The notes below the pieces were generated by a model. The model made no database searches, had not been told where the DNA came from, and saw only the letters and a list, made by a program, of their open reading frames with translations. The translations under genes and the position numbers were made by a program. A stretch of DNA of 64,000 bases from Larkinella knui. Lineage in GTDB: Bacteria > Bacteroidota > Bacteroidia > Cytophagales > Spirosomataceae. The DNA lies in contig NZ_RQJP01000005.1 of assembly GCF_003858645.1 (NCBI RefSeq), forward strand, positions 496,001-560,000. Direction: 5' to 3'. How positions within the stretch are numbered: position 1 is the first letter of the stretch; each line of letters starts with the position of its first letter. This document shows positions 35,212 through 44,798 of the stretch, in pieces.

Positions 35212-36195
35212 ATGCCGACTGAATTTATGAACCGACATACTGGCAAAATTAGTATTGTCGTTCCGGCCCACAATGAAGAAGAAAACCTGCCGGTTCTGGT
35301 GAGCCGGCTGGAAAGTGTGTTGGCGCCCTATCGGGAGTTTGAAATCCTGATCGTCGACGATGGCAGCATGGACAATACGCTCTATGTTTTGCAGCAGTTG
35401 AGCCATCTCTATCAGTCGGTTCGTTACCTGTCGTTTTCCCGGAATTTTGGTCATCAAGCCGCTTTACGGGCGGGTTTTGATCACGCAACCGGTGACTGCG
35501 TGATATGCCTCGATGCCGATTTACAACACCCCCCCGAACTGATTCCAACCCTGATTGCTCAGTGGCACGAAGGCTATGACGTGGTTTGTGCCATTCGGAA
35601 AACCGACCCGACCTTGCCGTTGATGAAACGAAAAACATCCCGCTGGTTCTACCGGTTCATCCGGGCGGTTTCCGATGTGAACCTGGAAGAAGGCGCGGCT
35701 GATTTCCGGTTGCTCGACCGCAAAGTGATTGAAAGTCTGAAACAGTATAAAGAAACGGATTTGTTTCTGCGGGGTATGATTACCTGGATGGGTTTTCGCC
35801 AAAGCCGGGTCGAATACCAGCCCGCTCAGCGCTACGCCGGAAAAAGTAAATACTCATTCCGTAAGATGTTTAATCTGGCTACCATGGGCATCACCTCGTT
35901 CACCACCAAACCGCTGTATTTGTCGGTGGTGCTGGGTTTCGGGATGTTTCTGTTCGCCTTGTTGTTCGGTGCGGAAGTTCTCTACGAAAAATATTTTACC
36001 GCTAATACGGTTTCGGGCTGGACCTCGATTGTCCTGCTGATTGTGCTGATCGGGGGCATTCAGTTCATCATGATGGGCATCATCGGGATTTACCTCGGGA
36101 AAGCGTTTCAGGAAGTAAAAAACCGGCCATCCTACCTGATTCAGGAATCGAATCTGGCGGATAAAGTCGTTAGTGTCGAAACATGGACCCGGTAG
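35212..36195 (+). CDS. GT2 polyprenyl-phosphate glycosyltransferase
   Basis: A 327-residue GtrB/ArnC/DPM1-like enzyme. The GT-A domain has ISIVVPAHNEEENLPVLVSR, then ILIVDDGSMDNTLYVL and CLDADLQHPPELIP (DAD metal motif), and VEYQPAQRYAGKSKYSFRKM. Two C-terminal membrane helices follow (LYLSVVLGFGMFLFALLFGA and IVLLIVLIGGIQFIMMGIIG). It should transfer a sugar from a nucleotide donor to undecaprenyl phosphate at the cytoplasmic face. A Met five codons later (35227) is an alternative start. It overlaps the deacetylase gene by 13 bases. Confidence 0.92.
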   Translation: MPTEFMNRHTGKISIVVPAHNEEENLPVLVSRLESVLAPYREFEILIVDDGSMDNTLYVLQQLSHLYQSVRYLSFSRNFGHQAALRAGFDHATGDCVICLDADLQHPPELIPTLIAQWHEGYDVVCAIRKTDPTLPLMKRKTSRWFYRFIRAVSDVNLEEGAADFRLLDRKVIESLKQYKETDLFLRGMITWMGFRQSRVEYQPAQRYAGKSKYSFRKMFNLATMGITSFTTKPLYLSVVLGFGMFLFALLFGAEVLYEKYFTANTVSGWTSIVLLIVLIGGIQFIMMGIIGIYLGKAFQEVKNRPSYLIQESNLADKVVSVETWTR

Positions 36196-36980
36196 CCCGT
36201 CAGATTATGTTCACGGTCGATGTCGAGGAGTTCGATACGGCTCTTGAGTATGGTCACAATCTATCGCTCAACGAACAGCTTGTTGTTTCGACGCGGGGGC
36301 TGCGGCTGCTGGCCGACCGACTGGCGGCTCTGAACATTCGGGCCACCTTGTTTACCACTGCCAATTACGCCTTTCACGAACCGGAACTGGTCCGCAGCCT
36401 GGCCAAAACGCACGAGATTGCGTCGCACGGTTTTTTTCATACGACGTTTGAACCCGCCGATTTGCTGAAATCGCGCCGGACGCTGGAAGCGATCACGGGC
36501 CGTCCGGTGGTGGGTTTTCGCCGGGCGCGGATGGGTGAGGTCGACGAAACGGATTTGCTTGAAGCGGGTTATCGCTACAATTCATCGTTACATCCCACCT
36601 TTTTGCCGGGGCGGTATAACCACCTTCGGGAGCCGAGAACGCCTTTTCGCAGTGGCGATATTCTGCACATTCCGGCGTCCGTAACGCCCCGCTTGCGGTT
36701 GCCGTTATTCTGGCTGAGCCTGAAAAATTTTCCGTTTGCTATCTACAAACGCCTGTGTCTGAACACCCTGCAGACGGACGGTTTTTTAAATCTTTATGTT
36801 CACCCCTGGGAATTCACGGATTTGTCGGCGTATCCAAAAATCCCGGCCTACGTCCGGCGCTATTCTCATCAGCAATTGCTCGACCGCGTCGAAGCCCTGT
36901 TACGCTACCTGGCTCCCCACGGCGAATTCCAGACCATGCAGCACTTTTCGGAAACCTTTATACCAACTTTAAACGCATGA
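36183..36980 (+). CDS. Polysaccharide deacetylase-like protein (CE4)
   Basis: A 265-residue NodB-fold protein. IMFTVDVEEFDTALEY holds the paired Asp/Glu of motif 1, and EIASHGFFHTTFEPADLLKS the His-x-x-x-His metal motif. VVGFRRARMGEVDETDLLEA is motif 3 and FLNLYVHPWEF motif 5. It would remove an N-acetyl group from a lipid-linked or surface glycan. The gene is coupled at both ends: 13 bases of overlap with the GT2 gene and ATGA with the GT87 gene. Confidence 0.9.
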   Translation: MDPVARQIMFTVDVEEFDTALEYGHNLSLNEQLVVSTRGLRLLADRLAALNIRATLFTTANYAFHEPELVRSLAKTHEIASHGFFHTTFEPADLLKSRRTLEAITGRPVVGFRRARMGEVDETDLLEAGYRYNSSLHPTFLPGRYNHLREPRTPFRSGDILHIPASVTPRLRLPLFWLSLKNFPFAIYKRLCLNTLQTDGFLNLYVHPWEFTDLSAYPKIPAYVRRYSHQQLLDRVEALLRYLAPHGEFQTMQHFSETFIPTLNA

Positions 36981-38164
36981 GCTTGCGCTGGCTGACGTTG
37001 CCTCGACTGGTGGCCTTGTTTATTCTTATTCTGACGGGGGCGGGGTTTCAAAAATACCTGATGGGCAGCATCAACAACTACCTGATGTTCTCGAAACCGT
37101 TTCATAACCTGCTTCTCAACAAGAGCATTTATGGGCTGCATCCCGATTTATACAACGACAACTACAAGTATAGTCCCACGTTTGCGTGGCTCATGGGGCC
37201 GTTCTATTACGCCCCGATCGGCGTCGGCGTTTTTTTCTGGAATCTGATCAATTCGGTCGTTCTTGCTTTCGGAATCTGGTATTACCTGGAGGGCGAAGAC
37301 GATGCGGCCCGAAAACGGTGGATTGCCCTGCTGATCATTTTTCCCGAGGCCCTGGTTACGGCGCAGAACATGCAGAGCAACAACCTGATTGTGGGGGCCA
37401 TGCTTCTGGGATTGTATCATCTGCGTGGTGAACGGGTCTGGCAGGCGGCCTTTTTCTTCGTTCTGTGCGGGTTTGTAAAGTTCTATGGCATGGCAGCGGC
37501 TTTGTTCTTCGTTTTTTATCCCAAAAAACCGCAGTTTTTACTGGCGATGACCGTCTGGACAATCGTATTTGCCCTGGCACCAGCCACCCTGATTCCGCTG
37601 GACAATCTGCTGAGCGAATACCAGGAGTGGTTCAGGGTGGTTATGGTCAGTACGTTAGGACGACTGGTTTCGGTCATGGGTCTCCTGGAAGTGTGGTTTG
37701 GAATGGCTAAAACCGATGCCAATCTGCGGGTCGTGGAAGCAATCGGCATGGTGCTTTTTCTGCTGCCTTTTCTGCGTTTCCGGCTTTGGAAGGATGGATT
37801 GTTTCAGCGCCGGATGATTGCGTACTTCCTGGTATTTATCATTATTTTCAACAAAATGGCCGAATCGCCCACGTACGTGCTGGCCGTAACCGGTGTGGCG
37901 CTCTGGTGGCTGACACTCGAGTCGCCCACGCGCCTGGATTGGACGTTGTTACTGACCGTGATTGTATTTACGTCACTTTCGCCAACGGACATTTTCCCCC
38001 GCTTTATTCGCAACGAGTTTTTTGTGCCCTACCGGATCAAAGCCGTTGGTTGTGTGCTGGTTTGGGTGAAATTACAATGGGAGTTGTGGACGCAACCGGT
38101 TGATAGTCAGATAAAAATAACATCTTCCAGTACGTCGGCGCCCATCTCGCGATTGATGAGCTGA
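36977..38164 (+). CDS. GT87-like polyprenol-dependent membrane glycosyltransferase
   Basis: A 395-residue membrane protein of the DUF2029/GT87 type with about ten helices. YLMFSKPFHNLLLNKSIYGL and YNDNYKYSPTFAWLMGPFYY form the first loop with the acidic/aromatic pattern of GT-C enzymes. AQNMQSNNLIVGAMLLG resembles the second motif. Such enzymes use polyprenyl-phosphate sugars, which the upstream GT2 would make, so the three genes form a plausible sugar-transfer module. The start was set at 36977 (ATGA overlap with the deacetylase stop). Its last 58 bases overlap the convergent dciA gene. Confidence 0.82.
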   Translation: MSLRWLTLPRLVALFILILTGAGFQKYLMGSINNYLMFSKPFHNLLLNKSIYGLHPDLYNDNYKYSPTFAWLMGPFYYAPIGVGVFFWNLINSVVLAFGIWYYLEGEDDAARKRWIALLIIFPEALVTAQNMQSNNLIVGAMLLGLYHLRGERVWQAAFFFVLCGFVKFYGMAAALFFVFYPKKPQFLLAMTVWTIVFALAPATLIPLDNLLSEYQEWFRVVMVSTLGRLVSVMGLLEVWFGMAKTDANLRVVEAIGMVLFLLPFLRFRLWKDGLFQRRMIAYFLVFIIIFNKMAESPTYVLAVTGVALWWLTLESPTRLDWTLLLTVIVFTSLSPTDIFPRFIRNEFFVPYRIKAVGCVLVWVKLQWELWTQPVDSQIKITSSSTSAPISRLMS

Positions 38165-38433
38165 ATCATTTTCTGCTTGGCAATAACCAGTTCACTACGG
38201 AGCGGAGCGGAGTTGATTTCGATGTGTAACTTGCGGTCTTTAACATAAAGCCGGTTGGTGCGGGAAGCAATTGCTTTGCCCATCATTTTCTCCCAAAAAG
38301 CTTCGAGATACGTTTCGTTGAACCGGGTTTGCAGTTGATAGGACTTGAGCATCTGCCCGATCGCATCTTTCAGGGCTACCGTTCCGGCGCGACGGGAAGC
38401 GTTATCTTTGTCAAAGCGATAATATTGGGCCAT
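38107..38433 (-). CDS. dciA: DciA-like DUF721 protein
   Basis: A 108-residue protein of the DUF721 family. TVALKDAIGQMLKSYQLQTR is followed by YLEAFWEKMMGKAIASRTNR and a KH-like beta part (LYVKDRKLHIEINSAPLRSE, then QKMIQLINREMGADVLEDVI). DciA loads the replicative helicase DnaB in bacteria lacking DnaC. The start at 38433 (MAQYYRFDKD) was chosen over 38484. It overlaps the convergent GT87 gene by 58 bases at its 3' end. Confidence 0.85.
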   Translation of the reverse strand: MAQYYRFDKDNASRRAGTVALKDAIGQMLKSYQLQTRFNETYLEAFWEKMMGKAIASRTNRLYVKDRKLHIEINSAPLRSELVIAKQKMIQLINREMGADVLEDVIFI

Positions 38434-38810
38434 ACGAAACGGTGTCTTAACACAAAGGTAACGAACGGCCCGAAGGAATGGCAAGCCGGTTAGGGAAAAA
38501 TTTTACGGCCCCAAAACGAAGGGCTGGACGACTCACCGGGTAAAAAGGCGGCATCACCAGCGGGCTAAAATGGGTTTCATCAGTAAACAGTTCACAAGGA
38601 GATCGTTACCTGTTCCGGGATTCGGGCGGGCCGTTAAGCCGCCAGCCTGCCAGCCGGTTTCCACCAGTCCGCCTGCCCATCGAAGCATCCAAACCGTTTC
38701 AGCCGTCGAACCACTCAACCGGTTTTAACCATTTTTTCGTCTTTTATTGGTAAATCTTTCCTAATTTGGACTTTATTTGTAGTGATTTACCTATAGTCCT
38801 TAACTGATTT
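38434..38810. other. Intergenic region before the Gfo/Idh gene
   Basis: 377 bases with no supported gene. It is divergent between dciA and the oxidoreductase. The last 80 bases are A+T-rich and likely promoter-bearing. Short GCCTGCCAGCCGG-type repeats near 38640-38670 form no clear structure. Confidence 0.45.
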
Positions 38811-40289
38811 ATGCAATCTTCTGAAAAACCGTCGCAGACCTCGCGTCGCAAATTTATTCAGGCCGGAGCATTGGCTGCTGGTAGTTTCTTTATCGTACCC
38901 CGCCACGTGCTGGGTAGAGGATTTATTGCGCCGAGTGATAAACTGAACATTGCCGGAGTGGGCTTCGGCGGAAAAGGGTTCAGTGATACCAATAACTCCT
39001 ATAACAACGGTGCCAACAACATCGTGGCCCTGTGCGATGTGGACTGGGGCCTGCCCCGGGTGAAAGAGAACTTTACGAAACACCCCAACGCCAAGCGGTA
39101 TAAGGATTTCCGCGAAATGCTGGAGAAGGAAGGCAAAACCATCGATGCCGTTACGGTTTCGACCGCCGACCATACGCACGCGGTAGTGGCCATGGCAGCG
39201 ATGCAACGGGGCAAGCACGTTTACGTACAAAAACCGTTGACGCATAACATCCATGAGGCCCGGATGCTGACTGAAGCAGCCCGCAAATACAAAGTGGTGA
39301 CGCAGATGGGAAACCAGGGATCGTCGAATCCGCAGCAGAAACAAATGGTGGAGTGGTTCGACAAGGGATTGATCGGCAAAGTGCACGAAATTCAGATCTG
39401 GACCAACCGCCCCGTGTGGCCACAAGGAATTCCGGTACCGCAACCCGCTGAGAATACGCCGGTTGATCTGGATTGGGATCTGTGGCTGGGACCCGCCCAG
39501 AAAGTGGGTTATACGCCCGCGTATCACCCGTTCAAATGGCGCGGCTGGTGGAACTTCGGCGCGGGTGCCCTGGGTGATATCGGCTGTCACATCATGGATA
39601 TTCCGTTCCGGGTGCTGGGACTGGGCTACCCCACGGAAGTAGAAACCAGCATTAGCTCGGTATTTTTGAAAGACTGGACGCCCGAATACAACCCGGAAGG
39701 CTGTCCGCCAGCGTCGCACGTGGAGCTGAAATTCCCGGCTTCGGCTAAAAATAAATCCGATGTAAAACTGATCTGGGCCGATGGCGGTATTCGCCCGTTC
39801 CGCCCCGACTTTTTACCGGCCGGGGAAGCGTATCCCGAAGGTGGCGAAAACGGTATGTTCATGGTCGGTGACAAAGGGCTGATTGCCTGCGGCATGTACG
39901 GCGATGATCCGAAACTGTATACCAAAGACGGACAGAAACTGGAAGCGGCACCGAAGCCAAAACCCGCCGACGGAGCAAAACCGTGGCCGGAAAATGGTCA
40001 CCAGATCCTGTGGACCGAAGCTTGTAAAGCCGGCTTTAACAGCAAGGAACACAAAGGATTGACTTCTTCGTTCGACTTTGCCGGACCCTTGACCGAATCG
40101 GTTCTGATGGGTAACCTGGCCATTCGGAGTTACATGCTCCGGACGCCGAAAGCCGACGGAAAAGGCTTCAACTACCCCGGTCGTCAACGCCTGATGTGGG
40201 ACGGTAAAAATATGAAAATTACCAACTTCGACGATGCAAATCAGTTCGTTTCGCGGCAATACCGCGATGGCTGGAAGCTTTCGATGTAA
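38811..40289 (+). CDS. Gfo/Idh/MocA oxidoreductase with Tat signal
   Basis: A 492-residue oxidoreductase. The N-terminus has a twin-arginine signal (TSRRKFIQAGALAAGSFFIV), so the folded NAD-bound enzyme is exported. The Rossmann loop is IAGVGFGGKGFS, followed by ALCDVDW. VQKPLTHNIHEARMLTEAAR is the EKP-like motif with Gln replacing Glu, usual in this Bacteroidota subgroup. WNFGAGALGDIGCHIMDIPF holds the catalytic Asp and His. It should oxidise or epimerise a sugar or cyclitol, but the substrate is unknown. Confidence 0.9.
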   Translation: MQSSEKPSQTSRRKFIQAGALAAGSFFIVPRHVLGRGFIAPSDKLNIAGVGFGGKGFSDTNNSYNNGANNIVALCDVDWGLPRVKENFTKHPNAKRYKDFREMLEKEGKTIDAVTVSTADHTHAVVAMAAMQRGKHVYVQKPLTHNIHEARMLTEAARKYKVVTQMGNQGSSNPQQKQMVEWFDKGLIGKVHEIQIWTNRPVWPQGIPVPQPAENTPVDLDWDLWLGPAQKVGYTPAYHPFKWRGWWNFGAGALGDIGCHIMDIPFRVLGLGYPTEVETSISSVFLKDWTPEYNPEGCPPASHVELKFPASAKNKSDVKLIWADGGIRPFRPDFLPAGEAYPEGGENGMFMVGDKGLIACGMYGDDPKLYTKDGQKLEAAPKPKPADGAKPWPENGHQILWTEACKAGFNSKEHKGLTSSFDFAGPLTESVLMGNLAIRSYMLRTPKADGKGFNYPGRQRLMWDGKNMKITNFDDANQFVSRQYRDGWKLSM

Positions 40290-40335
40290 GCAAAATTAAT
40301 CGGAGATGCCCGCAAGTGGGTAGCTCTACTGTAGT

Positions 40336-40387
40336 AAGACCTTCTGTTTCAAGGCCGTAAGGCCCGAAAACAGAAGGTCTTTTTTTG
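40336..40387 (+). terminator. Terminator after the Gfo/Idh gene
   Basis: AAGACCTTCTGTTT and AAACAGAAGGTCTT pair, with an internal GGCC-gtaa-GGCC hairpin on top, followed by seven T residues. A strong intrinsic terminator 47 bases after the stop. Confidence 0.9.
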
Positions 40388-40458
40388 TGTACACGTTCCA
40401 CCGTACACTAATCCATTTGTGTCATTTGAGGGCGTAGAGACTGTTTCAGTTTAAAAAA

Positions 40459-40490
40459 TTTGCAGCATCGGCCTTCGTTCGCTATACTTG
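40459..40490 (+). promoter_or_regulatory. Promoter of the SAM riboswitch-metY transcript
   Basis: TTTG (40459-40462), 20 bases, TATACTTG (40483-40490), one base from TAnnTTTG. The predicted start near 40497 precedes the riboswitch by about 65 bases. Confidence 0.75.
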
Positions 40491-40561
40491 CGGCTCAAAT
40501 CAAGTTCCCATACGATTCGAATCACCCCGAATCTTTGCGACAGGCTTCCTGTTGCGCTTGG

Positions 40562-40674
40562 TTTATAAAGAAGAGGCAAGAGACCGGGCTCGGTGAACCT
40601 CTGGCAACCTGCCGCGCGGCAAGGTGCTACATCCCGCCTACGGTTTGCTCCGGCATACCGATAGGAGATATAAA
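40562..40674 (+). promoter_or_regulatory. SAM-I (S-box) riboswitch
   Basis: Core S-box blocks occur in order: GAGACCGGGCTCGGTGAACC (P2 and kink-turn region), GGCAACC (40603-40609), the TGCCGCGCGGCA P3 hairpin, then GGTGCTACATCCCGCC (the GGUGCnAaaUCC block) and a P4 hairpin. TTTATA (40562-40567) and TATAAA (40669-40674) can close P1. It controls metY-metX, the methionine branch, which is the classical target. Binding of S-adenosylmethionine should lower expression. The exact class (SAM-I or a close variant) needs covariance scoring. Confidence 0.85.
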
Positions 40675-42206
<1,532 letters not shown>

Positions 42207-42210
42207 TTTT

Positions 42211-42300
42211 AGTTCCTGGTTTACGGTTTCTGGCTATAAAGGTCTGTAAAGTGTGCAAACACTTTTAGAACGGAGAAGTAGAAACCGTAAACTAACAACT
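42211..42300. repeat. Palindrome of GTTTACGGT words between metY and metX
   Basis: The left arm AGTTCCTGGTTTACGGTTTCT (42211-42231, given as words) faces AGAAACCGTAAACTAACAACT (42280-42300). The loop is about 48 bases. It uses the same word as the palindrome at 11692-11775, 30 kb away. Confidence 0.8.
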
Positions 42301-42310
42301 CTTTTTTCGA

Positions 42311-43348
42311 TTGGAAACCCGGTTTTTTGATTACAAATACACCTTCGCTTTAGAGTCAGGCGCAGCTTTATCGGGCTTCCGGCTGGCTTATACGACCCGT
42401 GGAACGCTGAACAGTGACCGCTCAAATGTCGTCTGGATCTGTCATGCTTTGACGGGCAGCGCCGATCCCGGCGATTGGTGGGAGGGAATGATCGGGCCGG
42501 GTAAATTCTACGATCCGGCGCATCAGTTTATCATCTGTGCCAACGTGTTGGGGTCGTGCTATGGCTCAACCGGGCCGTTGTCGGTTAATCCGCAAACCGG
42601 CCAGCCCTATTACCATGACTTTCCGCTGGTGACCATTCACGACATTGTGAAGGCACTGGATCTGCTGCGGCAGGAACTGGGCATCGAACAGATTCAAACC
42701 TGCATTGGTGGTTCGCTCGGCGGTCAGCAAGCGCTGGAATGGGCCATTCAACAACCCGGAGTCATTCAAAATCTGATCCTGATTGCTTCCAACGCCGTGA
42801 TGTCGCCCTGGGGAATTGCCTTCAACGAAGCGCAACGCATGGCCATTCGTGCTGATCCAACGTGGAGCGAAAGCCGCGACGACGCCGGCCGAACGGGTCT
42901 GAAAGCGGCCCGGGCGGTGGCTTTGTTATCCTACCGAAATTACGACACCTACGGTTTTACGCAGGCACTCGACAATAACGAGCAGCTTGATCAGTACAAA
43001 GCGTCGAGCTACCAGCAGTATCAGGGCGAAAAACTGGCAAACCGGTTCAATGCCTACACCTATTGGATTCTGTCAAAAGTAATGGATTCGCACAATGTTG
43101 GCCGAAACCGGGGCAGCATCAGTTTGGCCCTCGAACAGGTCGTTTCCCGAACGCTATCGGTTGGCATCAAATCCGATATTCTTTTTCCGCCTATCGAACA
43201 AAAAATTCTGGCCCGGCACATTCCGGATGCCCGCTACGAAGAAATTGACTCCCTGTATGGCCACGACGGTTTTCTGATCGAGACCAAACCGCTTACTCAA
43301 ATTATCCGCACCTGGATGGAAGAAGGGAAGCCCCTGGTGAAAGTATAG
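42311..43348 (+). CDS. metX: Homoserine O-acetyltransferase MetX
   Basis: A 345-residue alpha/beta hydrolase. The nucleophile elbow is CIGGSLGGQQALEW (Ser about residue 137). NPQTGQPYYHDFPLVTIHD and DPGDWWEGMIGPGKFYDPAH are family blocks. The Asp lies in KSDILFPPIEQ and the His in YGHDGFLIETKPL. It forms O-acetylhomoserine for metY. The start is TTG at 42311: an in-frame stop at 42293-42295 excludes any upstream ATG, and the protein begins METRFFDYKYTF as expected. Confidence 0.93.
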   Translation: METRFFDYKYTFALESGAALSGFRLAYTTRGTLNSDRSNVVWICHALTGSADPGDWWEGMIGPGKFYDPAHQFIICANVLGSCYGSTGPLSVNPQTGQPYYHDFPLVTIHDIVKALDLLRQELGIEQIQTCIGGSLGGQQALEWAIQQPGVIQNLILIASNAVMSPWGIAFNEAQRMAIRADPTWSESRDDAGRTGLKAARAVALLSYRNYDTYGFTQALDNNEQLDQYKASSYQQYQGEKLANRFNAYTYWILSKVMDSHNVGRNRGSISLALEQVVSRTLSVGIKSDILFPPIEQKILARHIPDARYEEIDSLYGHDGFLIETKPLTQIIRTWMEEGKPLVKV

Positions 43349-43570
43349 CAAAATAGTCTGGAAGCTAGAGAAGTAAATTCCGCATTTTCTTCCGTTTTTA
43401 TATACATTCGCGTTCGTTTTGTATATATTCTATAAGGATAATGCAAAACAAATACCGTTATTTTATAAATAATTTAATAGAATCGCGCTATTAATAAATT
43501 ATTTTAAAATATACTTCTTATATTTCAACGATTTTCATCTCATGGAGCCCTTACACGTGTATTGATTTTT

Positions 43571-44782
43571 ATGGAGGCAAATGATACAGTATCTATTGTA
43601 GACAAGAAAAAAAGTCGTTTAAAGCGCGGTATACTGAAAGAAATGTATCGGCTTGGTTCCCGAACGCTGGCTCAGTTAGCGAAAGCGCTGCATGCCAGCG
43701 TGCCATCGGTCACCATGCTGATTGATGAATTGGCCGCTGAACACTGGGTACAGGAAATCGGTACCGGCGCGGCTCAGTATGGACGTAAACCGGCATTGTT
43801 TGGGCTACGACCTGGTAATCAGGCGGTTGTAGTGGTCGATATCAGTGTTCATGACGTCAAGCTTGTTATCTTCGATTTAACCAACCGGGTGCTCGATCGC
43901 CTTGACGTCAACTTACGTTTAGAAGACTCCGTTGCTTTTCTGGAAGCGTTGAAAGAGCCGCTGGAGGAAATTGCACAGCGCATCCAGGAGTACCAGTTAA
44001 CGGTTATTGGCGTCGGTTGCGCCCTGCCCGGTCTGGTCGACCCACGAACCGGTATTAATTATACCTACAAAAAACTAAACCGCCCGGAGCAGTCGTTGCA
44101 GCAGTTGCTGGCCTACTGTTTCGATGCTCCCGTCTACCTCATCAACGACACCAAAGCCACCATTCTGGGCGAACACCGCTTTGGCCTGGCCAAAGGCAAG
44201 AACCACGTACTGTCTATCAACATCGACTGGGGCGTGGGGCTGGGCGTTATCAACAACGGCGAGATTTTGCAGGGGCTGGCCGGTTTTGCGGGCGAATTGG
44301 GCCACATTCAACTTCAGGCCGATGGCGAATTGTGCACGTGCGGAAAAGTGGGCTGCCTCGATACCCTGACCTCGGCATCGTCGCTGATTCGCCGGGTAAA
44401 AGCCGGTTTGCGGGAAGGACGCGTCTCCAAACTGGCCGAAGAAAACTTTGAAGATATTGACGTCCAGCTGGTGATTGACAAAGCCCGGGCGGGTGATGAA
44501 CTGGCCATCGATTTGTTGAATGAGGTGGGCAGTGAACTGGGAAAAGGGTTATCCATTGCCGTTCATTTATTTAATCCCGAACTGATCATCGTCAACGGCG
44601 TAGTGGCCAAAGCCGAACGACTCATTACCAGGCCCATCGAGCAGGCTATCGACAAGTATTGCCTGGCCGATTTCCGAAACAAATTGGTTATCAACGTTTC
44701 CCGGCTGGGCGAAATGGCAAAACTCTACGGCACGCAGGCTTATGTCGTGCAGTGTTTGCTGGAGCACGAAGAAATTCCCTAA
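43571..44782 (+). CDS. ROK-family transcriptional regulator (NagC/XylR type)
   Basis: A 403-residue ROK repressor. An N-terminal winged helix (LKEMYRLGSRTLAQLAKALH, SVPSVTMLIDEL) precedes the sugar-kinase-like domain. That domain has VVVDISVHDVKLVIFDL, INIDWGVGLGVINNGEI and the zinc/ROK signature ELCTCGKVGCLDTL. The kinase catalytic Asp position (NDTKA) is present as in NagC, where it senses a phosphosugar. It sits 16 bases before the hexosaminidase gene, so control of amino-sugar use is likely. The start is ATG at 43571; a TTG at 43562 is less likely. Confidence 0.9.
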   Translation: MEANDTVSIVDKKKSRLKRGILKEMYRLGSRTLAQLAKALHASVPSVTMLIDELAAEHWVQEIGTGAAQYGRKPALFGLRPGNQAVVVVDISVHDVKLVIFDLTNRVLDRLDVNLRLEDSVAFLEALKEPLEEIAQRIQEYQLTVIGVGCALPGLVDPRTGINYTYKKLNRPEQSLQQLLAYCFDAPVYLINDTKATILGEHRFGLAKGKNHVLSINIDWGVGLGVINNGEILQGLAGFAGELGHIQLQADGELCTCGKVGCLDTLTSASSLIRRVKAGLREGRVSKLAEENFEDIDVQLVIDKARAGDELAIDLLNEVGSELGKGLSIAVHLFNPELIIVNGVVAKAERLITRPIEQAIDKYCLADFRNKLVINVSRLGEMAKLYGTQAYVVQCLLEHEEIP

Positions 44783-44798
44783 CTAATCCGTTTACTGA

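Noticed and set aside
38787-39719. 310-codon minus-strand open frame inside the Gfo/Idh gene
   Set aside because: Antisense to conserved Tat signal and catalytic motifs; no recognisable domain.
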